A stretch of 7,314 nucleotides of DNA from Candidatus Brevefilum sp. (GCA_007135845.1 SLIC01000275.1:1-7314); one strand, 5' to 3'; shown: positions 1 to 5,821, numbered from the stretch's first letter. The notes: generated by a model not told the origin, from the sequence alone. Numbers and translations: made by a program.

Positions 1-258
1 GGATGCTATCACAGCCTGAGTTTTCAGAAGCGAGACGTATATCGGCAAAAACTAAAACGTTGGTTGAACCCCGGTGGAACCTATTTGATGTACGCCCACC
101 GGCAATCTTCGCCTGATGACTCCCATGGGATAACCGAGGAAGATCTGGACTATTTTTCACAGTTTCTCAAGCTTAATTGGCGGCAAGACAGTGATGAACA
201 GCGCCCGGATGGCGGGGGCGGTCGACCTGCAACATGGGGCCGTTTTGACCGGGTCTAG
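1..258 (+). CDS. Class I SAM-dependent methyltransferase, C-terminal part (5' truncated by window edge)
   Basis: The reading frame is open from the first base and ends at TAG 256-258, giving 85 visible residues. It starts with GCYHSL and continues to a leucine/proline segment reading L-N-P-G-G-T-Y-L-M-Y-A-H. In small class I methyltransferases of the Methyltransf_11/25 type, a (D/I)GC-(F/Y)-HSL segment lies on strand 4, and the L-x-PGG-x-(Y/L)-L-(L/M) segment is the turn into strand 5. The SAM-binding GxGxG loop would lie upstream, outside the window. The tail (about residues 50-85) is acidic, then glycine-rich, and ends GRFDRV. Known for the family: methyl transfer from SAM to a small molecule or protein; the substrate cannot be told from this part. 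The TAG stop lies inside an AGGAGG ribosome-binding site (257-262), so the downstream mini-ORF and GNAT gene may be translated from the same mRNA. The methyltransferase call is fairly sure; the subfamily is not. Confidence 0.72.
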   Translation, partial: GCYHSLSFQKRDVYRQKLKRWLNPGGTYLMYAHRQSSPDDSHGITEEDLDYFSQFLKLNWRQDSDEQRPDGGGGRPATWGRFDRV

Positions 259-265
259 GAGGTTT

Positions 266-289
266 ATGCAGGCAGGATTCGGCAGTTAA
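266..289 (+). other. Seven-codon mini-ORF with a strong ribosome-binding site, upstream of the GNAT gene
   Basis: AGGAGG (257-262) is followed three bases later by ATG 266, then six sense codons and TAA 287-289 (MQAGFGS). The frame is the same as that of the GNAT gene whose start lies about 16 bases further on. It could be a translated minicistron that couples or tunes GNAT translation, a relic of an older longer N-terminus closed by a stop mutation, or chance. The ribosome-binding site and the ORF are seen directly; any function is inference. Confidence 0.3.
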
Positions 290-294
290 TCAAT

Positions 295-300
295 GGAGGT
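295..300 (+). promoter_or_regulatory. Ribosome-binding site that decides the GNAT start
   Basis: GGAGGT at 295-300 sits five bases (counted from the last G of GGAGG) before GTG 305. The longest ORF start, ATG 293, lies upstream of this site and has no good Shine-Dalgarno sequence of its own. The GTG at 305 is therefore preferred. An out-of-frame ATG at 303 is closed at once by TGA 306-308. Confidence 0.6.
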
Positions 301-304
301 TGAT

Positions 305-1090
305 GTGAGGGAATCTTTGAACTTGTTGCGTGAAATATATACCAGGCACCCCTGCCGAACGCTTCCCAATGCTTTTTGGAAGACAGCAGCGAACATCCAT
401 GAATCGAGTTTGGTCGTCGCCAGGGATGTATCTGAAGAACCCACATCCCTGGTCATTTGGGTGGGAGGACGGTTGATGGCCTTTTGGTGTGCCGACCCCG
501 CCAATCATCCGCTTAAACAGGAAGAAATCGAAACAGTCGAGTTTGCCCTGGTACATCAGAACGCGCTGCCAGTTTTTTCCCAAAGACACTTTGCCATCAG
601 GCAACCCTATTTCCGATTGGTTTTTGAGGGTGAGATAGCAGACAGCGCTTGTCCACCCAACTTTGCTTTTGAGGCTTTCAAGCCAGAGGAGGATATCGAG
701 GCTGCGGTGCGTTTAATCAGTGACTGCTATGAGAAGGTTAAGGTCAACATTGAAATTGTTAAAGACTGGCTGTCTCATCCCGTCTATGACCCAAACCTGT
801 GGCTGTGGGTGATTGACCTGGAAACTGGGGATAGGGCAGGATTGGGAATTGCTGAACGAGACCCAGGGATTCAAGAAGCATCCCTGGAGTGGATCCAGGT
901 ATTGCCAGTTTACCAGGGACAGGGATTAGGTAAAGCGATTGTCACAGAACTTTTACGCTGTGTCTCTGGCAGTGTCAAATTCACCACAGTTGCTGGCGAA
1001 TTGCACAATGTGCATCAACCAGAGAAGCTCTACCGGCGGTGTGGTTTCACCGGTGAAGATGTTTGGTGGTTGTTGTCTGAGAAGGGTTAA
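305..1090 (+). CDS. GNAT family N-acetyltransferase
   Basis: Predicted protein of 261 residues if translation starts at GTG 305 (265 from ATG 293). The C-terminal half, from about residue 121, is a GNAT acetyl-CoA-binding domain. Motif A is seen as V-L-P-V-Y-Q-G-Q-G-L-G with the pyrophosphate-binding Q-x-x-G-x-G at residues 204-209. Motif B is the late N-V-H..LYRRCGF segment (about 236-248). The N-terminal half (HPCRTLPNAFWKT and on) is a separate module seen in a group of two-part GNAT proteins and lacks an obvious second motif A. Family role: transfer of an acetyl group from acetyl-CoA to an amine, in the cytoplasm; the acceptor is unknown. It follows the methyltransferase gene by 46 bases in the same direction, so co-transcription is likely. 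No clear terminator follows in 1091-1249. Family confident, substrate unknown. Confidence 0.85.
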   Translation: MRESLNLLREIYTRHPCRTLPNAFWKTAANIHESSLVVARDVSEEPTSLVIWVGGRLMAFWCADPANHPLKQEEIETVEFALVHQNALPVFSQRHFAIRQPYFRLVFEGEIADSACPPNFAFEAFKPEEDIEAAVRLISDCYEKVKVNIEIVKDWLSHPVYDPNLWLWVIDLETGDRAGLGIAERDPGIQEASLEWIQVLPVYQGQGLGKAIVTELLRCVSGSVKFTTVAGELHNVHQPEKLYRRCGFTGEDVWWLLSEKG

Positions 1091-1205
1091 GGGTCATAAA
1101 TTTCACTTTTTGCCCCAGCGTTGAGTAATCTTAAGTTAAAATAAAAAAGGAATGAGAACAAAATTATTGAATTTGCACAGGACAAAACCTGAGCAGACCT
1201 GGTGT

Positions 1206-1214
1206 TGTTATCAT
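1206..1214 (+). promoter_or_regulatory. Possible extended -10 promoter for the DUF3788 gene
   Basis: TGTTATCAT fits TGn plus a 5/6 match to TATAAT, and lies 35 bases before ATG 1250. No convincing -35 hexamer is seen at 16-18 bases upstream. The preceding 1091-1205 holds AT-rich sequence but no gene or hairpin terminator. The site would give the DUF3788 gene its own short leader. Confidence 0.3.
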
Positions 1215-1249
1215 TAACAGTGATTGAAAGGTTGTGTTAGCAAAACGAA

Positions 1250-1675
1250 ATGACAGACGAACGTATGCTCGATCGGGATGTGCCACCTACGCAGGAACGC
1301 ATTCAAGCTTTGATTGGCAGGGAAGTTTACCCGGTGTGGGAGGAAATTAACCATTTTATGCGCAATCATTATCCTGATTGCGAACCTGAATGGCGTTATT
1401 ACAATCCGCAGCATGGATGGGGCCTGCGCTATCGGGTTGGATCGCAGCAGTTGTGTATGCTGTTCCCTGAACGCGGCGGGCTATCTGCCTTGATCATCCT
1501 CACACCCGAACAAGATGAATCTGCCCTGGAGAAGGTTGATTTTTTCAACAAACGAATTCGGGATTTGCTAAACCAACCCTCTTCACTCCCTCAGGGTCGC
1601 TGGTTGTGGATGCGTATTGAAGACCACACGGATTTTGTTGGATTTACGCTGCTGATGGAAATTAAAACCGCATGA
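1250..1675 (+). CDS. DUF3788 family protein
   Basis: Small soluble protein of 141 residues with no signal peptide or membrane segment. It matches the DUF3788 pattern: an N-terminal MLDRDVPPT-like motif (residues 6-14), then VWEEI (about 29-33), then P-E-W-R-Y-Y with a G-W-G-L-R-Y-R pair of strands (about 46-62), then L-C-M-L-F-P-E-R followed by a short A-L-I-I-L strand. The function of the family is not known to me; the layout of alternating short strands and helices suggests a compact binding fold rather than a classical enzyme motif. The start is uncertain: ATG 1250 has no close Shine-Dalgarno, and ATG 1265 would begin exactly at the MLD motif often found near the N-terminus of this family. 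It lies 159 bases after the GNAT gene, far enough for a separate promoter. Length is close to what I expect for the family. Confidence 0.75.
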   Translation: MTDERMLDRDVPPTQERIQALIGREVYPVWEEINHFMRNHYPDCEPEWRYYNPQHGWGLRYRVGSQQLCMLFPERGGLSALIILTPEQDESALEKVDFFNKRIRDLLNQPSSLPQGRWLWMRIEDHTDFVGFTLLMEIKTA

Positions 1676-1761
1676 TCAGATGAGAATTTGTTAAATTTTT
1701 TTGTTGGATTTTTTCTGATCGCCCTAATCCCATTTATTAAATCGGTTTTATTTATATAATT

Positions 1762-1791
1762 TTGTCAGTCGCTACCCGGATGTGTTAGAAT
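1762..1791 (+). promoter_or_regulatory. Sigma-70-like promoter (extended -10)
   Basis: TTGTCA at 1762-1767 (5/6 to the -35 consensus), an 18-base spacer, then TAGAAT at 1786-1791 (5/6 to the -10 consensus) preceded by TG at 1783-1784. This is the best promoter match in the window. It points towards the MgtC-family gene, with a start near 1798 and a leader of roughly 245 bases. Confidence 0.5.
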
Positions 1792-1928
1792 TAAGCATAT
1801 CCTGGCGAAGAATCACGATTTGAAATTCCTCTTACCTATACCAAAGGTTACGTTTTCACTTCAATAAACTTCTAAACTCCCAGGTAGCTAAACAGTGTCG
1901 TGTTGACTTGTAGAGAACGCATCAATAT

Positions 1929-1937
1929 TGGTATGAT
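1929..1937 (+). promoter_or_regulatory. Second extended -10 promoter candidate before the MgtC-family gene
   Basis: TGGTATGAT is TGn plus a 5/6 match to TATAAT. A TTGACT at 1903-1908 lies 23 bases upstream, too far for a normal -35, so the site would rely on the TG extension. It would give a leader of about 100 bases. Confidence 0.35.
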
Positions 1938-2019
1938 GATTAAAACGAGCAAGGTGAGCGTGTTATCTAAGCGGCTCATCAACCAACTTGTTACCAATAA
2001 CACTAACAACCAGGATTAA
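1933..2019 (+). other. Possible 28-codon leader ORF
   Basis: ATG ATG at 1933 opens 28 codons ending at TAA 2017-2019, 22 bases before the MgtC-family start. The peptide is rich in Lys, Ser, Asn and Val. No Shine-Dalgarno precedes it, and its first codon overlaps the second -10 candidate, so it could only be made from the upstream promoter. A chance ORF of this size is quite possible. Confidence 0.15.
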
Positions 2020-2041
2020 GTCGATTGGAAGGAAACAGCGC

Positions 2042-2710
2042 ATGATCACAGAAACTCAAATCATCTTGCGGGTTTTGGTAGGAGCTGTTCTAGGCGCCGC
2101 AGTCGGTTTGGAGCGTGAAAGGCAGGATCAACCGGCAGGTCTGCGCACGCATATGATCCTGGTGATCGGTGCGACCCTGGCGATGGTGTTGTCTGTCAAC
2201 GTGGGTTACCTTTATGCTCGACCGGGCACACCATCAGACCCTGCCCGGTTAGCAGCCCAGGTGATTTCAGGTATTGGTTTTTTGGGTGCTGGCGCAATTT
2301 TGCGTTATGGATTTACTGTCAAAGGCCTGACGACAGCCACTTCCCTGTGGACCATGGCCATTGTGGGGATGACGGTCGGTGCCGGTTATTACCTGATCGG
2401 CGTAGTCACCACGGTCTTAATGCTGGTTGTGTTGGCGCTCTTAAACGTCTTAGAAAATCGTTTTGTGCGTACGGCCATTTCTCGATTGATTCAAATTGAG
2501 GCGGATTACCATAAAGGGGTGGTGAAAGCAGTCCGCCGGGTTGTTGAGAAATATGCCGATAGTTTAGGGAGTTTTTCAATCCAGAAGCATTATAAACAAA
2601 AACGCTTGCGCATCCAGGTGGTGGCACGCGTCTCGCGGGATCAAAATCTGGAAGAGTTGATAGAAACCATTTCCGATATTGATGGCGTACGGACCCTGAA
2701 AGTTGAATGA
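2042..2710 (+). CDS. MgtC/SapB family inner-membrane protein
   Basis: Predicted protein of 222 residues from ATG 2042, chosen because GGAAGGAA (2027-2034) is well placed; the in-frame TTG at 1988 would add 18 residues not typical of the family. Hallmarks of MgtC/SapB are clear: G-L-E-R-E-R near residues 22-27 followed by Q-P-A-G-L-R-T-H, the D-P-A-R-L-A-A-Q-V segment (66-74) running into G-I-G-F-L-G-A-G-A-I-L (77-87), and K-G-L-T-T-A-T-S-L-W (94-103). About four to five membrane segments cover residues 8-22, 38-56, 72-88, 98-117 and 118-138. The soluble tail (about 150-222) resembles the ACT-like C-terminal domain of longer family members. Known relatives affect growth in low magnesium, modulate F-type ATP synthase in Salmonella, or act as unassigned membrane proteins, so a magnesium-transport label would be unsafe. 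It stands alone, with a long leader and a terminator of its own. Confidence 0.9.
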   Translation: MITETQIILRVLVGAVLGAAVGLERERQDQPAGLRTHMILVIGATLAMVLSVNVGYLYARPGTPSDPARLAAQVISGIGFLGAGAILRYGFTVKGLTTATSLWTMAIVGMTVGAGYYLIGVVTTVLMLVVLALLNVLENRFVRTAISRLIQIEADYHKGVVKAVRRVVEKYADSLGSFSIQKHYKQKRLRIQVVARVSRDQNLEELIETISDIDGVRTLKVE

Positions 2711-2730
2711 TGGTGCTGTGTGGTGGTTAA

Positions 2731-2765
2731 GGCCATTCTGGGTTGTTGATTATGGCCGCTTTTTT
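2731..2765 (+). terminator. Rho-independent-like terminator of the MgtC-family gene
   Basis: GGCCAT (2731-2736) pairs with ATGGCC (2752-2757) across a 15-base loop, and six T residues follow at 2760-2765. The stem is only 6 bp, so strength is modest. The right arm and T run lie inside the last codons of the convergent DUF3795 gene. The two stop codons are only 39 bases apart. Confidence 0.45.
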
Positions 2766-3157
2766 CGTAATGCTTCTAATCGGTCTGCATTCTCATAGGG
2801 GAAAATGAATCGGTTTCGATCGGTTGGGGGGATTGGCCGGCCATATTCGGTTTGCATCTCCTCAAAATTAACCAGGCGTTCTTCTAATTTATCACAGATC
2901 ATTTCCTCGCACTGGGCACAGGTATCAAATCCTTTTTCAATAACACATGGACGCACCGGGCAATCCTCATCCAAAGTTAGGTTTTCCTTGTCCCGGCATC
3001 CATGGCAATGAATCTCTTCGGGCGGAATCCGAAAGCCGAAGTATTTGTGCCAGCCATCGCTGAGGATTTGACGGTTCTCGGGATGCATTGTGAGGTTAGG
3101 CATAAATGCCAGGCACAGGTCGCAGCGCATTCCGCAATGACTGAGTATGGGTTCCAT
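2750..3157 (-). CDS. DUF3795 family cysteine-rich protein
   Basis: Soluble protein of 135 residues with ten cysteines at 8, 12, 15, 51, 54, 66, 71, 80, 83 and 88. The N-terminal H-C-G-M-R-C-D-L-C (C8-x3-C12-x2-C15) and the later C-H-G-C (51-54) are the hallmark of DUF3795. C66-x4-C71 and C80-x2-C83-x4-C88 complete three groups, after which the chain is Cys-free and charged to the end. The spacing suggests metal binding (zinc or iron-sulfur), but no function is established. It starts 15 bases after the DinB-family stop with an AAGGAGA ribosome-binding site at 3164-3170, so it is the last gene of the four-gene operon. The 3' end overlaps the terminator of the facing gene. Confidence 0.82.
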   Translation of the reverse strand: MEPILSHCGMRCDLCLAFMPNLTMHPENRQILSDGWHKYFGFRIPPEEIHCHGCRDKENLTLDEDCPVRPCVIEKGFDTCAQCEEMICDKLEERLVNFEEMQTEYGRPIPPTDRNRFIFPYENADRLEALRKKRP

Positions 3158-3172
3158 TGCTTTTCTCCTTTA

Positions 3173-3685
3173 TTACCATTTACCTGCATAATCAAGCCTG
3201 TAAGGACGGCTGATGTTTGTTGTGATCTGGTAACGCAGTTCAACCAATTGGCGTAAATGCAGCAGGTCATGCGCTAACCAGGAAGCCAGCATATCCCCGG
3301 CAGAAAGGGTGCCGCGCGTGTCTGAGACTGCCGCTTTCCAATCTGGATCTGGTAATACTGCCAGCCAGTTGAGCGATTGCTCTCGTTCAGCTTCAAACCG
3401 AACCAGAGAGTCATGTAGATCTTGTTGGTTATACTGATGTTCGGTGACCCAGGCAATGGGATCAATCTCCGGCCAGGGCTGATGCGGTGTGTGCAGAATG
3501 TGATCTAAATGTGTCCTGAAATCGTAGATTTCCTCATCTATTAGGTGGTTGAGCACTTCAAGGACTGACCATGAATCAGATGCAGGTTTCCAGCGGGCTT
3601 CTTCTTCTGTCAAGCCTGTGACCAGTTTAAGGATGGCCTGTCCTTGTGTTTTCAGCTGAGTCATTGAAAATTGGTAATAGTTCAT
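3173..3685 (-). CDS. DinB-family (DinB_2-like) putative metal-dependent protein
   Basis: Protein of 170 residues from ATG 3685. That start is chosen because AGAGGA sits a few bases upstream, and the longer frame (to 3736) would run into the preceding gene. The fold is a four-helix bundle by sequence: helix with Q-L-K-T-Q (about 8-22), E-E-A-R-W-K-P-A-S-D-S-W-S-V-L-E-V-L-N-H-L (28-48), a loop with W-P-E-I-D-P, then A-S-W-L-A-H-D-L-L-H-L-R-Q-L (134-147). Three histidines, H47, H139 and H143, fall exactly where DinB/YfiT proteins bind a divalent metal. Known relatives include bacillithiol transferases and glutathione-type thiol transferases, but many DinB_2 members have no known substrate, and no transferase is claimed here. 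The ribosome-binding site overlaps the TAG stop of the DUF2779 gene, with a gap of 10 bases, suggesting translational coupling. Confidence 0.85.
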   Translation of the reverse strand: MNYYQFSMTQLKTQGQAILKLVTGLTEEEARWKPASDSWSVLEVLNHLIDEEIYDFRTHLDHILHTPHQPWPEIDPIAWVTEHQYNQQDLHDSLVRFEAEREQSLNWLAVLPDPDWKAAVSDTRGTLSAGDMLASWLAHDLLHLRQLVELRYQITTNISRPYRLDYAGKW

Positions 3686-3695
3686 ATTAATTCCT

Positions 3696-5093
3696 CTATA
3701 AAGCACATAATTTCTCCCATATCGCGACCATGCCATAGGTGTCCATTTTGCAATACGCCTTCATTGCTTCAATGGTCTCTTGGCGTTCTTCGAGGGGAAT
3801 GGCACCAGTTTGCAGACGATACCAGGTCAGCATTGCAGTTTCACCATCGGGAATTGCCTTATCATTGTAGGTAAGCTCAGGGCACAGCACCGGCAAAACG
3901 GCTTTAAGTGATGCGCTCCCTTTGAAATCTGGGTGAATGTAATGACCATCCCGGAAGATGAGCATCAAATCAAACAGACGTTCATTGATGGCAAGAAGCC
4001 CCTCGGCATGAGCTGGGCAGTGACGGGCTAAATCGCGGTTACGGCCAGCTTCAAAGGATTGATTCCAGACCACAACGGATCCCTGTGAGCCAACACGCTC
4101 AAGCAGGGCTTGTACAATCAGCGGCGCCGGATCCCTGTCATCTGCGATCAGGGCTTCATAATGCAGTGGTGCTGCACCTGGTTTTTTGACAGCAAACAGC
4201 GAAAACTGAAAGACAATGTGTTCGTAGGGTTGATACCCGGGGAAGAAAGGCACCGCTGGGTTAAATGTTTCATAATCCAAAAAGTAGAGGGGATAGTGTA
4301 ACGCTTCCAGTGACGCTTGTATTGATTGGGCATTGATGATGGGGCCTCTCTTACGGACGGCATCAACATGCTGCTGCTGACGGGGGCTGAGTTGAACGCT
4401 TGATGGAATCTCCTCGATGGCCAAAACACCCATATCACGCAGCTTAAGAGCTTTTTTTCCCAGGCGTGGGATGTTATAGATCGGGTTGGGGGGCAGGAGC
4501 GGGTGGCATAGGTCAGGACAAGGGCAAGATTTTGGTTTGGTGCATGAAAGTGCGGGGTTGGGATCTGGCATTTGGCTAACCCTGAAGGCATCTTGGCGTA
4601 AGGCGATCACCTCATCCTGGCGTTTTGCCACACGTTCAGACATATCTTCTACCGTGAAAAATGTTTGAAGGTCGAGCTGGTGCCCATGCAGGTAGTCGCT
4701 ATCAATGTGGAGTAAATAGATACCGCGCAGTGGCAGCAACGTCTCAAGCAATAAAACCTGGAATGCCAGGTCATATTCATGGTCTTTGTTAATTGCTGTA
4801 CTGGACTTGATCTCATACAGGTCGTATACCCCGTCGATTTGATCGGAAATGAGGGCATCTGTACGAATTTGAAAACGGCCGTCATCAAAAGACTTTTGCC
4901 AGTGGAAGTGTACTTCTTGTGAAATAAAAACCTCTTCCAGATACTGCCTGGCGAGGGCTTCGACAGCCTGACCCTGTTGCATAAGGTATTGCTCATACGG
5001 TGTTGGGGAATGTGCCTCAAGCTGGCGGTGTGACTTCGCCCACAGATGCATAGGGGCTTCCAGGTAGGTGAAAAAATCTGTCTTAGTTAGCAT
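3696..5093 (-). CDS. DUF2779 protein: Cas4/RecB-like nuclease domain plus DEDDy exonuclease-like domain
   Basis: Protein of 465 residues. Residues about 1-200 look like a PD-(D/E)XK nuclease of the Cas4/RecB type: S/T-K-T-D-F near the start, R-T-D-A-L with D79, Y-E-I-K-S-S-T with E94 and K96, and Q112 in A-F-Q-V-L-L-L-E. A Cys cluster follows: C184-x5-C190-x-C192-x3-C196. Residues about 265-465 match the DUF2779 core and read as an RNase H-like DEDDy exonuclease: Exo I F-L-D-Y-E-T-F (D273, E275), Exo II N-Q-S-F-E (N344, E348), D375 in L-F-D-L, the G-S-A-S-L-K-A-V-L-P segment (392-401), and Exo III Y447-C-K-M-D451. All expected catalytic residues appear present except that Exo II ends in Glu rather than Asp, which seems usual in this family. 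The role is not established; nucleic-acid processing is inference. The start overlaps the HAD stop by 11 bases. Confidence 0.8.
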   Translation of the reverse strand: MLTKTDFFTYLEAPMHLWAKSHRQLEAHSPTPYEQYLMQQGQAVEALARQYLEEVFISQEVHFHWQKSFDDGRFQIRTDALISDQIDGVYDLYEIKSSTAINKDHEYDLAFQVLLLETLLPLRGIYLLHIDSDYLHGHQLDLQTFFTVEDMSERVAKRQDEVIALRQDAFRVSQMPDPNPALSCTKPKSCPCPDLCHPLLPPNPIYNIPRLGKKALKLRDMGVLAIEEIPSSVQLSPRQQQHVDAVRKRGPIINAQSIQASLEALHYPLYFLDYETFNPAVPFFPGYQPYEHIVFQFSLFAVKKPGAAPLHYEALIADDRDPAPLIVQALLERVGSQGSVVVWNQSFEAGRNRDLARHCPAHAEGLLAINERLFDLMLIFRDGHYIHPDFKGSASLKAVLPVLCPELTYNDKAIPDGETAMLTWYRLQTGAIPLEERQETIEAMKAYCKMDTYGMVAIWEKLCAL

Positions 5094-5790
5094 TGCTGAT
5101 CCTGGTGATCAACTCAGCGAGCTGACCGATATGTTCAAGTGTATAAAAACCATTCTGTGAAGTGTCAAACCCCGGCACTATTTCGTGTTCCCAGGTTGTA
5201 TCAGCAGGGATATAAACCGCACGACCACCCAACTTTAGGACCGGGTGCACATCAGATCGAATGCTATTTCCGACCATCAGGAAATTCCTGGGATTAACCT
5301 GGTATTTATTCAGGATTTGGGCGTAGGTTCCAGGGGTTTTATCGCTAACGATTTCAACCGCAAAGAAAAAACTTTCCAAACCTGAGTCTTTTACCTTCTT
5401 TGTTTGGTCCAAAAGATCGCCTTTGGTGAGGATCATCAAGCGATAAGTTGTGGAGACGTGTTTCAGCGTGTCTCTTACGTGCGGCTGTAAAATGACCTCC
5501 GCAGCAAGCATTTTCTGACCAATCCTCAAAATATGCTCAATTTGATCACCTCGAATCTCGCCTTTGGAGATGTGAATGGCGGTTTCGATCATTGAGAGGA
5601 CGAAGGCCTTAATACCATAACCGTAGTGCGGTAAGTTATTGATCTCGATTTGATAGAGGATATCATTGATCGTTTCTTCCGGCTCCCATTGGTTGAGAAT
5701 TTTCGCCAGAGAACGTTGTGCCTGGAGGTAATGAACCTCGGTTTGCCACAGGGTATCATCGGCATCGAAACCAATCACGTCAATTTGCAT
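5083..5790 (-). CDS. HAD superfamily hydrolase with helical cap (subclass I)
   Basis: Protein of 235 residues. The four HAD motifs are present: motif I G-F-D-A-D-D-T-L-W with nucleophile D9 and acid/base D11, motif II I-L-T-K-G-D with T122, motif III Lys in S-D-K-T-P (K151), and motif IV V-G-N-S-I-R-S-D with D180. Residues about 16-100 form an all-helical C1-type cap. It is therefore expected to be an active phosphatase on a small phosphorylated compound, in the cytoplasm; the FDADDTLW variant is common among HAD proteins of unknown substrate, so no substrate is named. It is the first gene of the minus-strand operon, with a modest ribosome-binding site (AAGGTG) seven to eight bases before the ATG. 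A TATAAT box lies 32 bases upstream. Its stop overlaps the next gene's start, so the two are likely translated together. Confidence 0.88.
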   Translation of the reverse strand: MQIDVIGFDADDTLWQTEVHYLQAQRSLAKILNQWEPEETINDILYQIEINNLPHYGYGIKAFVLSMIETAIHISKGEIRGDQIEHILRIGQKMLAAEVILQPHVRDTLKHVSTTYRLMILTKGDLLDQTKKVKDSGLESFFFAVEIVSDKTPGTYAQILNKYQVNPRNFLMVGNSIRSDVHPVLKLGGRAVYIPADTTWEHEIVPGFDTSQNGFYTLEHIGQLAELITRISNAN

Positions 5791-5821
5791 TCAATCACCT
5801 TCACTTTCTGTCCTTGAGGGA

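Larger units (their letters stand above)
1676..2041. other. Gene-free region of 366 bases upstream of mgtC-like gene
   Basis: AT-rich stretch without a supported gene. It holds a weak inverted repeat just after the DUF3788 stop, two promoter-like sites on the plus strand (1762-1791 and 1929-1937), a 28-codon ORF (1933-2019) and small overlapping complementary segments near 1960-2003. If transcription starts at the first promoter, the membrane-protein gene has a leader of roughly 245 bases. Confidence 0.6.

Noticed and set aside
293..295. ATG 293 as the GNAT start
   Set aside because: It lies upstream of the strong GGAGGT site and has no ribosome-binding site; GTG 305 is better placed.
1674..1720. 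Inverted repeat GATCAGA/TCTGATC after the DUF3788 stop as a terminator
   Set aside because: The core stem is only 7 bp with a loop of about 33 bases, and no T-run follows. The T-rich part lies inside the loop.
1988..1990. TTG 1988 as the start of the MgtC-family gene
   Set aside because: It adds 18 residues that do not resemble the family and has no Shine-Dalgarno; ATG 2042 has GGAAGGAA upstream.
2042..2710. Calling the MgtC-family protein a magnesium transporter
   Set aside because: Characterised MgtC proteins are not transporters themselves, and the C-terminal domain does not settle the role.
3686..3736. Longer N-terminus for the DinB-family protein
   Set aside because: It would overlap the end of the DUF2779 gene, while ATG 3685 has a good AGAGGA site and matches the family's N-terminus.
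4148..5020. Minus-strand reading frames of 147 and 123 codons inside the DUF2779 gene
   Set aside because: They are alternative frames of a clearly recognised gene, rich in shadow-type residues and without family motifs or ribosome-binding sites.
3696..5093. Cas4 of a CRISPR system
   Set aside because: The protein has a DUF2779/DEDDy half, and no repeats, spacers, cas1 or cas2 are in the window.
5083..5790. Naming the HAD protein as phosphoglycolate phosphatase or pyrimidine nucleotidase
   Set aside because: Motifs show only the superfamily and cap type; nothing fixes the substrate.
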